A DNA stretch of 64,000 bases from Caulobacter soli (GCF_011045195.1 NZ_CP049199.1:4385501-4449500); one strand, 5' to 3'. Shown: positions 50,886 to 59,838, counted from the stretch's first letter. Numbers and translations: made by a program. Notes: generated by a model from the letters alone, not told the origin.

Positions 50886-51278
50886 TTAGGCCAGGGTGGT
50901 GACCACCTCGATATTACCGTGGACCGCCTTCGAATAGGGGCAGATGCCGTGCGCGGCGTCGATCAGGGCCAGGGCGACGTCGCGATCAACGCCCGGCAGG
51001 CTGACGCTCAGGCGCGCTTGCAGGAAGAAGCCGTCCGCGCCGTTGGCCAGGTCGATCTCGGCGTCGACCGAAGGGTCCGTCAGGGTGATCTTTTGCTGAC
51101 CGGCCGCCAACTGGATGGCGCCGAGATAGCAGGTCGACCAGGCCGCGCCGAACAGGTTCTCGGCGGCGGGGTGGGGCTGCGGCAGCTTGATGTCCAGGAA
51201 GCCGTCGGCGCTGGTCGCCGCGCCATTGGCGCCGGCCGTGGTGTGGGTCTTGCCGGTGGCGAGGATCTTGGCGGTCAT
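50886..51278 (-). CDS. ohr: Organic hydroperoxide reductase, Ohr/OsmC family
   Basis: 130 residues. The two redox-active Cys are in AAWSTCYLGAI and GICPYSKAVHGN, and the N-terminal LATGKTHTTAG is typical of Ohr. It reduces organic hydroperoxides with a thiol donor. It is divergent from an OhrR/MarR regulator; the region between has two palindromes matching OhrR operators. Length and motifs are standard, so the call is safe. Confidence 0.95.
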   Translation of the reverse strand: MTAKILATGKTHTTAGANGAATSADGFLDIKLPQPHPAAENLFGAAWSTCYLGAIQLAAGQQKITLTDPSVDAEIDLANGADGFFLQARLSVSLPGVDRDVALALIDAAHGICPYSKAVHGNIEVVTTLA

Positions 51279-51312
51279 GGGGTGTTCCTTCTTGATGGCG
51301 ATTTATATCGTA

Positions 51313-51383
51313 TCCGATCTAATCGGACGCGGTGTAACTAGCTATCACCCCACGGCGAGTCAAGCCCTTCCGATTTAATCGGA
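51313..51383. promoter_or_regulatory. Pair of OhrR operators in the divergent ohr/ohrR region
   Basis: TCCGATCTAATCGGA (51313-51327) and TCCGATTTAATCGGA (51369-51383) are 15-base palindromes with 3-base spacers, 56 bases apart. Their outer flanks (TATCGTA and TACGATT) mirror each other. One overlaps each promoter, so OhrR can repress both genes. Confidence 0.8.
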
Positions 51384-51426
51384 TACGATTTATATAGAGG
51401 ACCACGAAGACGCCCTGGACAGCCCC

Positions 51427-51870
51427 ATGACCCAGACCGACAGCGACGACCGCAAGCTTCCGAAGTTCCTGTGCTTCGCCGTCTATTCGGCGAACCTGGC
51501 GTTCGGCCGCGCCTACAAGCCCCTGCTCGACGCCCTGGGCCTGACCTACACCCAGTTCATCGCCCTGGTGGCGCTGAGCGACGAGGACGACCAGACGGTG
51601 GGCGCCTTGGGCGAGAAGCTGTTCCTGGAGTCCAACACCCTGACCCCCATCCTCAAGAAGATGGAGACGCTGGGCTACATCCAGCGCCGGCGCGATCCGG
51701 CCGACGAGCGCCAGGTGCGACTGAGCCTGACACCGGCCGGCCGCCGCCTGGTCGAGGCCGATCCCAGCGCGTCGCTGGTGGACGCCACCGGTCTGGGCGA
51801 CGACTTCGAGACAGTGCTGTCGTCGGTCGCCCAGCTTCGCGACAACCTGCTGAGCGCCGGCAAGACCTAA
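51427..51870 (+). CDS. ohrR: OhrR, MarR-family peroxide-sensing repressor
   Basis: 147 residues. The N-terminal segment KLPKFLCFAVYSANLAFGRAYKPLL holds the reactive Cys (C16) in the OhrR context, and the winged helix contains VGALGEKLFLESNTLTPILKKMETLGYIQRRRDPADERQV. Organic hydroperoxides oxidise the Cys and release it from DNA, inducing ohr. Divergent from ohr, with paired operators between. It needs no unusual start. Confidence 0.95.
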   Translation: MTQTDSDDRKLPKFLCFAVYSANLAFGRAYKPLLDALGLTYTQFIALVALSDEDDQTVGALGEKLFLESNTLTPILKKMETLGYIQRRRDPADERQVRLSLTPAGRRLVEADPSASLVDATGLGDDFETVLSSVAQLRDNLLSAGKT

Positions 51871-51920
51871 GCCCCCCCGGCTCGACGCTGGCCGTAACCG
51901 GGACTACACACTGCAACCTC

Positions 51921-54900
51921 TTGGCGGGGGCCTCCAACATTCCAGGGCGCGAGCGGATCACGAGGGCCTGGGGGTCCAAGGGAGGGATCCTCCTTCGCGC
52001 GCTGGTGCTGGCGACCGCCCTGCTGTGGGCCTCGCCCGCGCCCGCCGAGGAGCCCCAGCAGCAACTCCCGAAACTGCGCCACACCGCCTGGAGCCAGGAC
52101 ACCGGCGCGCCGCCCAACATCTGGGCGATCGGCCAGTCGCCGCAGGGCGACCTGTGGCTGGCCAGCGGCGCGGGTCTCTATCGTTTCGACGGGGTGCGCT
52201 TCGAGCAGTTCCGGTCGGACGGCGTCCGCGCCCTGCCCAGCGAGATCATGGGCGCCATGCTGGTCACCCCGGCGGGCGACGTCTGGGTCGGCTATCACTC
52301 CGGCGGGATCTCGGTCATCCGCGACGGCCGGATCACCAACTATGCCGACGGCCCGCCCAAGGGCACCGTCAAGCAGTTCGTCCAGGGACCGGACGGCGCG
52401 GTCTGGATCGCCAGCTTCGGCGGCGTGGCCATCTTCCGCGACGGCCGCTGGACCTCGGTGAAGTGGGATCCGGCCTACGGACGGCCGTTCAACATGCTGG
52501 CGGGGCGCGACGGAAGCCTCTGGGTTGCCGCCCAGCACGCCTTCCTCCGCATCGATCCGGTTACGCTGCGCGTCCAGAAGACCAACGAACCGGTCAGCGG
52601 CGCCTGGGCCCTGACCGAGGCGCCCGACGGCCGCCTGTGGCTCTCGGACGAGGCGCTGGGCCTGCGGATCCTGGATCCCGCCCAGGTCCTGCGGCCCGAC
52701 TTCGTTCCCGCGCGCAAGGCGCCCTCGCCGGCCCAGCTGCTGGTGCCACGCCGCCTGCTGTTCGACAGCGCCGGCGTCCTGTGGGGCGCCCATGAGGACG
52801 GCAAGGGGATTTTCCGGATCCTCGACCCGCGGCGCGCGCCCTCCAACCGGATCCTGACCCAGGCCGACGTCGACCAGACCTATGGCGCGACCCAGGGCCT
52901 GACGTCCGACCTGCCGGGCGCGCTGTTCCAGGATCGCGAGCGCAACATCTGGGTCGGCGGCACCCTGGGCCTGGACCGCTTCAGCGTGGCCGACATCGTC
53001 ACCGCGCGGTCCATTCCGTCCAGCACGCGCGAGGGCTATCGCGCCGTGGTGACGCCGCAGGGAAGGCTGTACCTGGCCGACGCCGACACCCTGTACCGGT
53101 TCGACGACGCAGGGCGGCCCGAGGCGATCCATCGCGGCCTGGGCCATCCGAACGAGCTGTGCGCCGGCCGCGACGGCCAGGTCTGGATGGCCGCCGACCG
53201 GGGCCTGTCGCGCCTGGAGGGCCGACGCCTGGTCCCCATGCCCTTGCCGCCCGCCGCCCAGCGCCGGGTCGTCCTGGCCTGCGCCCAGGACGGCGCGGGC
53301 GACCTGTGGGCCTCGATCGCCGGCGTCGGTCTGTTCCGGCAGGACGGCGCGACCTGGCGCGGCCCGCTCAAGGCCCACCTTCCCGACGGCTTTTTCCCGC
53401 GCATCCTGGTGGCCAGCGCCAAGGGCGACATCTGGGCCGCCGATCCCGGCTTCGACCTGTTCGCGATCGGCAAGGCCGGGGTTCGCCGCATCACGGCGGC
53501 CGACGGCCTGGACATCGGCGAGATCAAGTTCATCAAGGCCGACGCCCAAGGCGGCGTGCTGGCCGGCGGCGAGCGCGGCCTGGCGCGTGGCGGGCTGGAG
53601 GGGCGCTTCCAGTCCCTGACCGTCGACCGCCGCCCGGCCCTGAGCCTGGTCTCGGGCATTGCCGAAGACGGCCTGGGCGCCACCTGGATTGGCACCATCC
53701 ATGGCGTGATCAAGCTGTCGACCCGCGCCCTGGACAAGGCCTTCGCCGACCCGGCCGCGCCGCTCGACATGCGCCGGTTCGACGTGCGCGACGGCCTGTC
53801 CGGCGCGCCCCAGCAGCACTGCTGCCACGGCACGGTGTTCGCCGACGGCCGCCAGCGCATCTGGCTGCTGACCAACCGGGCCGTGGGCTGGGTCGATCCC
53901 CGCGCCCTGAGCCACAACCCCGTGCCGCCGACGGTCAGCATCCTGGGCGTGACGGCCAACAACGAACCGCGCGCCGTCCGGCCGGACATGCGGCTGATGA
54001 GCAATGTCCGCGACCTGAGGATCGACTTCGCCGCCCCCAGCCTGGTGGCGCCCGACCGGGTGCGCGTCCTCTACCGGCTGCGGGGCGTGGACGCCGACTG
54101 GGTCGACCCCGGCGCGCGGCGCCAAGCCTTCTACACGCGACTGCGGCCGGGCCATTACCGCTTCTCGGTCATCGCGGCCAACAACGACGGCGTCTGGAAC
54201 AAGACCGGCGCGACCCTCGACTTCGTCATTCCGCCGACCTTCGTGCAGTCGCGAACCTTCCTGGCGCTACTGGCCCTGGGGCTGGCCTCGATCGTCGGCG
54301 GGGCCTTCTTCCTACGCCTGCATTTCGCGGCGCTGCGGATCGAGCAGCGGTACGAGGCGCGGTTGGCCGAGCGGGAACGCATCGCGCGGGAGCTGCACGA
54401 CACCCTGCTGCAGACCGTCCAGGGCCTGGTCCTGAAGTTCCACGGCCTGGTCGGCGGCCTGCCGAGCAACGCCGTACGGGGCCAGATGGAAGAGGCCCTC
54501 GATCGCGCCGAACTGGTCGTCACCGAAAGCCGCGACCGGATCATGGACCTGCGCACCGTCCGGTCCAGCGAGGATCTGGTGCGACGCCTGCGCGGCGCGG
54601 CCGACCTCTCCACGTCCAGGCGCCCGCCGGAGCTGCGGGTGATCAGCCAGGGCGAGACCCGGCGCATGATCCCCTCGGCTCTGGACGAGATCATCCAGAT
54701 CGGGTCCGAGGCGATCCGCAACGCGGTGAGCCATTCGGGCGGTGATCTGGTCGAGGTCGAGGTCGCCTTCGAGCCGGCCGCGTTCCGGCTGACGGTGTCA
54801 GACAACGGCGTCGGCATTCCCGCCGGCCGGCTCGAGCACGCCGCGCGGCAGGGCCACTACGGCTTCGTCGGCATGCGCGAGCGCGCCCGCAACCTGGGCG

Positions 54901-55055
54901 GCGAACTGGCGGTCGACGGCCAGGACGGCACGCGCGTCGAACTGATCGTTCCCGCCCGCAACGCCTATGAGACCCGGCGCTGGTTCCTGGACCGCCTGCT
55001 GCGGCCGCCGGAACGCGTCGAGATCCAGGCCCCTTCCGGATGCTCGCCCGGATAG
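51921..55055 (+). CDS. Beta-propeller hybrid-type sensor histidine kinase (Reg_prop / Y_Y_Y / HisKA_3)
   Basis: About 1044 residues; the start is uncertain. TTG 51921 gives a proper n-region before the hydrophobic segment (ILLRALVLATALLWASPAPA, then EE). A GTG at 52005 would leave too short a signal peptide. Repeats of the type GDLWLASGAGLYRFDG and GDVWVGYHSGG form a two-component-regulator propeller up to about 53900, followed by a Y_Y_Y domain, one membrane helix (FLALLALGLASIVGGAFFL) and a NarX-type HisKA_3 kinase with the phospho-His in ERIARELHDTLLQTVQG and ATPase motifs SDNGVGIPAG and YGFVGMRERA. No response regulator is adjacent, so the partner is elsewhere. The signal is likely extracellular or periplasmic. 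Confidence 0.88.
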   Translation: MAGASNIPGRERITRAWGSKGGILLRALVLATALLWASPAPAEEPQQQLPKLRHTAWSQDTGAPPNIWAIGQSPQGDLWLASGAGLYRFDGVRFEQFRSDGVRALPSEIMGAMLVTPAGDVWVGYHSGGISVIRDGRITNYADGPPKGTVKQFVQGPDGAVWIASFGGVAIFRDGRWTSVKWDPAYGRPFNMLAGRDGSLWVAAQHAFLRIDPVTLRVQKTNEPVSGAWALTEAPDGRLWLSDEALGLRILDPAQVLRPDFVPARKAPSPAQLLVPRRLLFDSAGVLWGAHEDGKGIFRILDPRRAPSNRILTQADVDQTYGATQGLTSDLPGALFQDRERNIWVGGTLGLDRFSVADIVTARSIPSSTREGYRAVVTPQGRLYLADADTLYRFDDAGRPEAIHRGLGHPNELCAGRDGQVWMAADRGLSRLEGRRLVPMPLPPAAQRRVVLACAQDGAGDLWASIAGVGLFRQDGATWRGPLKAHLPDGFFPRILVASAKGDIWAADPGFDLFAIGKAGVRRITAADGLDIGEIKFIKADAQGGVLAGGERGLARGGLEGRFQSLTVDRRPALSLVSGIAEDGLGATWIGTIHGVIKLSTRALDKAFADPAAPLDMRRFDVRDGLSGAPQQHCCHGTVFADGRQRIWLLTNRAVGWVDPRALSHNPVPPTVSILGVTANNEPRAVRPDMRLMSNVRDLRIDFAAPSLVAPDRVRVLYRLRGVDADWVDPGARRQAFYTRLRPGHYRFSVIAANNDGVWNKTGATLDFVIPPTFVQSRTFLALLALGLASIVGGAFFLRLHFAALRIEQRYEARLAERERIARELHDTLLQTVQGLVLKFHGLVGGLPSNAVRGQMEEALDRAELVVTESRDRIMDLRTVRSSEDLVRRLRGAADLSTSRRPPELRVISQGETRRMIPSALDEIIQIGSEAIRNAVSHSGGDLVEVEVAFEPAAFRLTVSDNGVGIPAGRLEHAARQGHYGFVGMRERARNLGGELAVDGQDGTRVELIVPARNAYETRRWFLDRLLRPPERVEIQAPSGCSPG

Positions 55056-55058
55056 CGC

Positions 55059-56546
55059 CTATCGCGTGCGCGTCACCTCCGGCAGGGCGTAGACGCCGGA
55101 GAGCACCGCTTCGGTCGGCACATAGGCGCGCACCAGCAGGGCGAACTGGCCGTCGGGCGCGGGCAGCCAGTTGGCTTTCGCGGTCGGGTCGGCCGGCTCG
55201 CGGTTCGACAGGGTCAGGGTCAGCGAGCCGTCGCTCGCGAAGACCAGCTCGTCGGCGTCGAGATTGACCGTGCCCAGGTTGGTCCGCCCGTTGGGGCTGA
55301 CGGCCTGCATGTAATAGTCCTGGTCGTACATGCTCAGCGACCAGAAGCCGCCGCGCGCGCGATCCACCGGCGGCAGGCCGCCCTTCGGGAAGGTGATCGT
55401 GTAGGTGTAGCGCCCCTGCAGCAATGCGCCCTTCGCATCCGTGCCGCGGGTGAAGTAGATCGCCTCGTGATAGTCGTTGACGTAGATGTAGATCACCGCC
55501 GCCTGGGCGCGGCCGAACCAGTCGGTTCCCCAGGCCCCGCCGTTCTCCTGACGCTGCCAGCCGCCGCCCGCGCCGACGCCGACCTGGTGGTACTTGGCGG
55601 ACTCGAACAGTTGGGCCTCGGCGATCAGGGCGGCCCGGTCGATCAGCGCCTTCCACGCCGGATCGCTGTCCCGCAGCGCCAGCAGGGTTCGGGCCTGGTC
55701 GGCCATCGGCGCGTCGTCGGACGAGACCTTGGGATTGAAGTCCAGCGCGGCCTTCAGGTCGTCCCAGAAGGTGGCGGCATGGACGGGGCGACTGCGCAGC
55801 ACGTCGGGGTCGGCGGCGATCAGTTCGGGCGTGATCGGCGGCGGATAGACCTTGTTGCGCGCGCTGGCTTCGCAGTCGAAGGTCTTCAAGCCGGACGTGT
55901 TCTCGCTCAGGGGATACGCCCCGATCTGGTTCAACACCGCCCGCGCCTGGGCCTTGGAGTCCGCCGAGTGAGCGGTGAAGCTGCGCCCCATGGCGACGGC
56001 GATGTTGGTCGGCGAGCGCAGCACGTCGACGAAGCCTTCCGGCGGCTCGCCTTTCCAGTCCGGCCCAACCAGCAGGAACTTGCCGCCCGGCGTCTTCGAG
56101 GCCGAGCCCAGCTGGTGGATCACGGTGGTGAACAGGTCGACGATCTGGATGGTCCAGTAGTGGCCTTCAGGAACCTGAGTCGGGGTCTGGATCACCACGC
56201 CGTCAGCGGTCAGGTCAGCAAAACCGACGCCGTAAATGGTGTCGCTGTTGGGCGTGACGACCCTGCGCTGGGCTGGCGACATGTAGTCGTCGAGATAGCC
56301 CATCGTGTTCTTGGGCGCCCCGGGGAAAAGCCCCATCGTCGCGCCCGGCCCCTCCTTCATCACCTCCCAGGAACTGGTCCGCCCGAAGGTGTCGACGGCG
56401 GGATAGCCCCAATGGAAGACGATCTTGGCCAGGGCTTCGACATAGGCCTGGTTGGCCAGCCTGGCGGCCACGCCGGCGGAATCGGCGAGGTCGGGATGGG
56501 CGGCGTTGAACTGCCGCGCGACATAGGGAACGGCCTGGTCCGGCAT
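55059..56546 (-). CDS. DUF1254/DUF1214 domain protein
   Basis: 495 residues from ATG 56546. The N-terminal DUF1254 has NQAYVEALAKIVFHWGYPAV and NSDTIYGVGFADL. The C-terminal DUF1214 has NGGAWGTDWFGRAQAAVIYIYVNDYHEAIYFTRG and GGFWSLSMYDQDYY. Such proteins are conserved in bacteria and plants; no biochemical role is firmly established, although some are linked to virus and stress phenotypes. There is no clear signal peptide, unlike many homologues. It is convergent with the sensor kinase, with three bases between the stops. Confidence 0.87.
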   Translation of the reverse strand: MPDQAVPYVARQFNAAHPDLADSAGVAARLANQAYVEALAKIVFHWGYPAVDTFGRTSSWEVMKEGPGATMGLFPGAPKNTMGYLDDYMSPAQRRVVTPNSDTIYGVGFADLTADGVVIQTPTQVPEGHYWTIQIVDLFTTVIHQLGSASKTPGGKFLLVGPDWKGEPPEGFVDVLRSPTNIAVAMGRSFTAHSADSKAQARAVLNQIGAYPLSENTSGLKTFDCEASARNKVYPPPITPELIAADPDVLRSRPVHAATFWDDLKAALDFNPKVSSDDAPMADQARTLLALRDSDPAWKALIDRAALIAEAQLFESAKYHQVGVGAGGGWQRQENGGAWGTDWFGRAQAAVIYIYVNDYHEAIYFTRGTDAKGALLQGRYTYTITFPKGGLPPVDRARGGFWSLSMYDQDYYMQAVSPNGRTNLGTVNLDADELVFASDGSLTLTLSNREPADPTAKANWLPAPDGQFALLVRAYVPTEAVLSGVYALPEVTRTR

Positions 56547-56673
56547 GGGAGCGCCTCCTGGAGGAGTCGCCAGCCTATTGCCCCGGGGGCGGGGTCTTAA
56601 TCGGGCGAACCCCTGCGAGCCCCGATGTTTTCCCCTAGGCGAGGCGGGTGCCGGTCTCGCCGGTGAGCGACTT

Positions 56674-56760
56674 CCTCGTCCTTCGACAGGCTCAGGATGA
56701 GGAATTCGAATTCAGCCGCCTGAGAAGTAGCCCTCATCCTGAGCTTGTCGAAGGACGAGG
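56674..56760. repeat. Intergenic hairpin repeat, family C
   Basis: 87 bases with arms CCTCGTCCTTCGACAGGCTC and GAGCTTGTCGAAGGACGAGG, pairing over nearly 30 bases. Sister of 50779-50865. It lies between the start of the DUF1254 gene and the end of the small gene at 56772. Confidence 0.85.
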
Positions 56761-56771
56761 GCGGTCCCCCC

Positions 56772-56993
56772 TCAGCTCTCCAGCCGCCCCAACGTCCTGT
56801 CGACCAGGCCGTCCAGGTCGCTGGCGTCGTCGCCGAACGTCGCCAGGTCGTCGGACGTCGCCTGGGCGAACAGGGTCACGGCCTCGTCGGACGTGGCGAG
56901 CAGGGCGACGGCGGCCTCCGCCTCGTCGGGCGGCCAACGCTCAAGATCGACCCCCAGGCTGGCGAGGCTGGCTTTGAACCGGGCGATATCCAT
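56772..56993 (-). CDS. Small protein overlapping the ECF sigma gene, putative anti-sigma partner
   Basis: 73 residues from ATG 56993, starting inside the last 53 bases of the ECF sigma gene. The sequence (MDIARFKASLASLGVDLERWPPDEAEAAVALLATSDEA) matches short proteins often encoded directly after ECF sigma genes in alphaproteobacteria. The overlap implies coupled translation, so an anti-sigma or accessory role is likely. It is acidic, has no membrane helix and lacks the zinc motif of ZAS anti-sigma factors. Confidence 0.72.
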   Translation of the reverse strand: MDIARFKASLASLGVDLERWPPDEAEAAVALLATSDEAVTLFAQATSDDLATFGDDASDLDGLVDRTLGRLES

Positions 56994-57603
56994 GGCTACA
57001 GATCTTCTTCTGTCTCTGGAGATTGGTCTTCAGCGCCGCCCGCCCCCGTTTGAGGAGCGACCGCACCGCCTGTTCCGAGCAGTCCAGGACGTCGGCGATT
57101 CTACCAACGTCCAGCTCCTCGAAATAGAACATTGTCAGGGCCTGGTTCTGGCTTTCCGGCAGGCGGTCCAGCGCCTGGCGAAGGCCCTTGGCCCGTTCGA
57201 TCCGCTCCAGCCGGCCCAGCGCGTCCTCCGGGGTTTCGGCCCGCACGTCGCTCTCGGCCAGGCGATTGATCACCTCCTGCGGCTCGGGGCAGGCCCGCGC
57301 GACGCCGCGCAGGGATCGCCGCCGGTCGATGGCCTTGTTGACCGTGATCCGGTGCAGCCAGGTCGAGAACCGGGCGTCCGGCCGCCAGTCCAGCCGCGCC
57401 TTCCACACCGAGACGAACACCTCCTGGGCGACGTCCTCGGCCTCGTGCACGTCGCCCAGCACGTTCAGCGCCAGACGGCGCACCATCCGCAGATGACGCT
57501 CGACCAGCGGCCGGAAGGCCGAAGGCTCGGCCCCCGCGCAGGCCAGGAACAGATCCTCGTCGGAACGGGTGTCGGCAAGATCAATGTTCGTCGAATGCGG
57601 CAT
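56941..57603 (-). CDS. ECF-type RNA polymerase sigma factor
   Basis: 220 residues. Region 2 is HLRMVRRLALNVLGDVHEAEDVAQEVFVSVWKARLDW and STWLHRITVNKAIDRRRS; region 4 is RLPESQNQALTMFYFEELDVGRIADVLDCSEQAVRSLLKRGRAALK. Standard ECF length, plus a basic tail. A sigma-54-type promoter (57644-57658) lies 41 bases upstream of the start, and the divergent-order neighbours are flagellar. It is followed by a small overlapping gene. The target promoters are unknown. Confidence 0.93.
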   Translation of the reverse strand: MPHSTNIDLADTRSDEDLFLACAGAEPSAFRPLVERHLRMVRRLALNVLGDVHEAEDVAQEVFVSVWKARLDWRPDARFSTWLHRITVNKAIDRRRSLRGVARACPEPQEVINRLAESDVRAETPEDALGRLERIERAKGLRQALDRLPESQNQALTMFYFEELDVGRIADVLDCSEQAVRSLLKRGRAALKTNLQRQKKICSHGYRPVQSQPRQPGGRS

Positions 57604-57643
57604 TGTCTCAGTCCAAATCAGAATGTTTCTGAAAATGAACCAG

Positions 57644-57658
57644 GCAATAGACGTGCCA
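57644..57658 (-). promoter_or_regulatory. Sigma-54 promoter upstream of the ECF sigma gene
   Basis: On the minus strand TGGCACGTCTATTGCC contains the -24 element TGGCAC (57658-57653) and the -12 element TTGC (57647-57644) with the correct 5-base spacing. The expected transcript starts about 57632, giving a leader of about 30 bases before the ATG at 57603. Confidence 0.75.
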
Positions 57659-57688
57659 TATTTCGAATAACGACGACAGTAAAACGAT

Positions 57689-57702
57689 CCGTTATTTAAC
57701 GG
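57689..57702. other. Palindrome in the flagellar/sigma gap
   Basis: CCGTTATTTAACGG: 6-base perfect arms with a 2-base spacer, 31 bases upstream of the -24 element. It may be an activator site or part of fliS termination. Confidence 0.4.
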
Positions 57703-57717
57703 AAATGTTCGACATTA

Positions 57718-58092
57718 TCATTCCTTTCCTCGTAGACATTTACAGAACGGCTGGAGAAGATCCAGAGACTTTTGATACGAAGGCGACACAGTGCTGCGAC
57801 GAGCAGCCTCGGTGAGCGTCTCCAGCAAGGAACGGTAAAAGCCGCGCAGCATCACGCCGTCCTGTCCGGCGGCCGAAAAATCGAGACTCGTCGACAGCAC
57901 CATCAGGATCTGGGTCGCGCGGGCGGCGTGACGGCACATTTGATCCAGCGCCCTGGCCTCGTGGGCCGATTTTGCCGAGGCGATGGCGCGGTACAGCTCC
58001 TCGTGCACGGCGGCGAGCACGTCGCGTGGGTTCTGGTTGAGATTGCGCGCGGCGGCATAGGCCCCGTAGGCCTTCGAGTTAGCTGTCGTCAT
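57718..58092 (-). CDS. fliS: Flagellar export chaperone FliS
   Basis: 124 residues. Helical FliS pattern: AYGAYAAARNLNQNPRDVLAAVHEELYRAIASAKSAHEARALDQM, and ATQILMVLSTSLDFSAAGQDGVMLRGFYRSLLETL. FliS binds the flagellin C-terminus and keeps it from polymerising before export. The start overlaps the fliD stop by 14 bases, so the two are co-translated. The tail (CKCLRGKE) is Cys-containing, which is unusual. Confidence 0.85.
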   Translation of the reverse strand: MTTANSKAYGAYAAARNLNQNPRDVLAAVHEELYRAIASAKSAHEARALDQMCRHAARATQILMVLSTSLDFSAAGQDGVMLRGFYRSLLETLTEAARRSTVSPSYQKSLDLLQPFCKCLRGKE

Positions 58093-59779
58093 TGCTGTTG
58101 CTGGCTCCGAGAATGGCCTTGATCTGGGCTTGAAGAAGCTGGGCGGCGGAGAGCTCGCTCTCCATGTTCGCGTACTTGGTCACCAGCCGGGCGCGGTAGT
58201 CCTCGGCGTCGGTGCGGATGTCGTCCGACTTGCTGGACAGGTCGGTGTCGATCGTCTCCAGGCTGGCGATCTGGGCCTGGATCGTGCCGTTGGTGGTGTT
58301 GGCGTAGCCGTTCAGCAGGCTGGTGATCTTGTTGGCGAAGCCTTGGTCGACCTTGATCGCGATCGGTCCGGTGGTCGCCGGCGACAGGGCGAACGACAGC
58401 CCTTCGTAGATCGTGCCCTTGGCGCCGCTGATCAGGCTGCCCGACACCGTGAACAGGCCGGTCTTGCCGCCCACCGTCACGTCGGTGATCGCGCCGTCGG
58501 TCGCGGTGACGTCCAGGCTGAAGTCGAACGACTGGGTGGTGGCGTTCTTCATCAGCTTCAGGCCGGCGTTGTCGGCGGTGAAGCTGGTCTCGAAGAAGCT
58601 GGCCACGCTGGAGAGGTTGGTCAGCAGCAGGTTGTCCAGCGTGCTCTCGCTGGACAGCTGCAGCTTGTTGTTGGCGTCGAAGGTCAGGCCCAGGTCGGCC
58701 AGGTCGGCGACGTCGTCGCCGGCCGAGCTGGGCGACCCCGACAGCACCGCGCTCAACTGGCGGCCCGAGTCGCGCAGGATGCTGTCGGCGAACAGCACCG
58801 CGTCGGCCGACACCGTGCCGTCCGAGCCCACGGTCTGGTTGGTGACCACGAAGTCGCGCAGGGCGTTGTAGGCGGTGACGAAGCCGGTGATCGCCGTCTT
58901 GATGTCGTCGTAGTTGGCCTCGACGTCCAGGGTGATGGTCTGGCCGGTGGTCGTGCCCTGCAGCAGCGAGATCGACAGGCCGGGGATTACGTCGTCCAGC
59001 TCGTTGCCGTCGCTGGTGATGGTCTGTTGGTCGATGGTGACGATCGAGGGCTGGGCCGCCTGGAGCTGCGAGGCGAAGGCGCCGGTGGAGTCGGTCAGGC
59101 CGATGCCCAGGGCCACGTCGCCGCCCGACGTGGTCGAGACGCTGATCGCCTGGTTGGTGTCGCTGGTCGACAGCACCAGGCGCGCCCCGCCTCCGGTGCT
59201 GATCACCGTGGCGGTGACGCCGCTGGTCGCGGTCTGGGCGTTGATGGCGGTCGACAGGTCGTTCAGCGTCATGCCGCTGGTGACGGTGATGTCGACGGCC
59301 GTTCCACTCGCGGCGCTCAGCGACATCACCCCGTCCAGGCCCAGCGCCGTCTTGGCCGAGGCCTGGGTGGCGGAAGCCACCTTCTGGGCCTTGGCCAGCT
59401 GGGTGACGGTGATCTCGTAGGAGGCGGCCGTGGCGTCGGTGTCGGCGGCGACGGCCAGCACGCCCGTGGCGTCGCTGCCGTCCGAGGCGGTCAGATAGGC
59501 CTGCTTCTCGTCGAAGGCGTTGGTGGTGGTCGAGATCGCGCTGAAGGTCGACGAGGCCAGGCTGGACATCGAAGTCGACACCGCCTGCAGCAGGGTCTGC
59601 AGGGTCTGGTACGACGAGATCTTGGTCTTGTTGGCGGTGACCTTGGCGTCGATCGTGTCGGCGCGGGCGGTCTGCTGGGCCACGGCCGCGCTGATCAACG
59701 CGTCGGTGTCCAGGCCCGACACCGCGCCGGTGACGTGGCTGGTCGAACCGGAGGTCGAGACGCTGCTGGTCGTGGTCAC
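58079..59779 (-). CDS. fliD: Flagellar filament cap protein FliD (HAP2)
   Basis: 566 residues. It opens with VTGAVSGLDTDALISAAVAQQTARADTIDAKVTANKTKISSYQTL, the FliD_N region, and its C-terminal part (FANKITSLLNGYANTTNGTIQAQIASLETIDTDLSSKSDDI) is the FliD_C coiled coil. The middle is Ser/Thr/Ala-rich. FliD caps the filament and helps flagellin insertion. It lies 73 bases after the flagellin gene and just before fliS in the minus-strand operon. Confidence 0.93.
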   Translation of the reverse strand: MTTTSSVSTSGSTSHVTGAVSGLDTDALISAAVAQQTARADTIDAKVTANKTKISSYQTLQTLLQAVSTSMSSLASSTFSAISTTTNAFDEKQAYLTASDGSDATGVLAVAADTDATAASYEITVTQLAKAQKVASATQASAKTALGLDGVMSLSAASGTAVDITVTSGMTLNDLSTAINAQTATSGVTATVISTGGGARLVLSTSDTNQAISVSTTSGGDVALGIGLTDSTGAFASQLQAAQPSIVTIDQQTITSDGNELDDVIPGLSISLLQGTTTGQTITLDVEANYDDIKTAITGFVTAYNALRDFVVTNQTVGSDGTVSADAVLFADSILRDSGRQLSAVLSGSPSSAGDDVADLADLGLTFDANNKLQLSSESTLDNLLLTNLSSVASFFETSFTADNAGLKLMKNATTQSFDFSLDVTATDGAITDVTVGGKTGLFTVSGSLISGAKGTIYEGLSFALSPATTGPIAIKVDQGFANKITSLLNGYANTTNGTIQAQIASLETIDTDLSSKSDDIRTDAEDYRARLVTKYANMESELSAAQLLQAQIKAILGASNSNDDS

Positions 59780-59810
59780 GGCGAGCCTTCAAGCGAGGAA
59801 TGAAAGAAGT

Positions 59811-59838
59811 GGCGGGAGAGCCAGGGAACCCTCCCGCC
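59811..59838 (-). terminator. Hairpin after the flagellin gene
   Basis: GGCGGGAG (59811-59818) and CTCCCGCC (59831-59838) form an 8-bp stem. On the minus strand it is 14 bases after the flagellin stop and is followed by a broken T run, so it may be a partial terminator lowering fliD expression. Confidence 0.45.
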
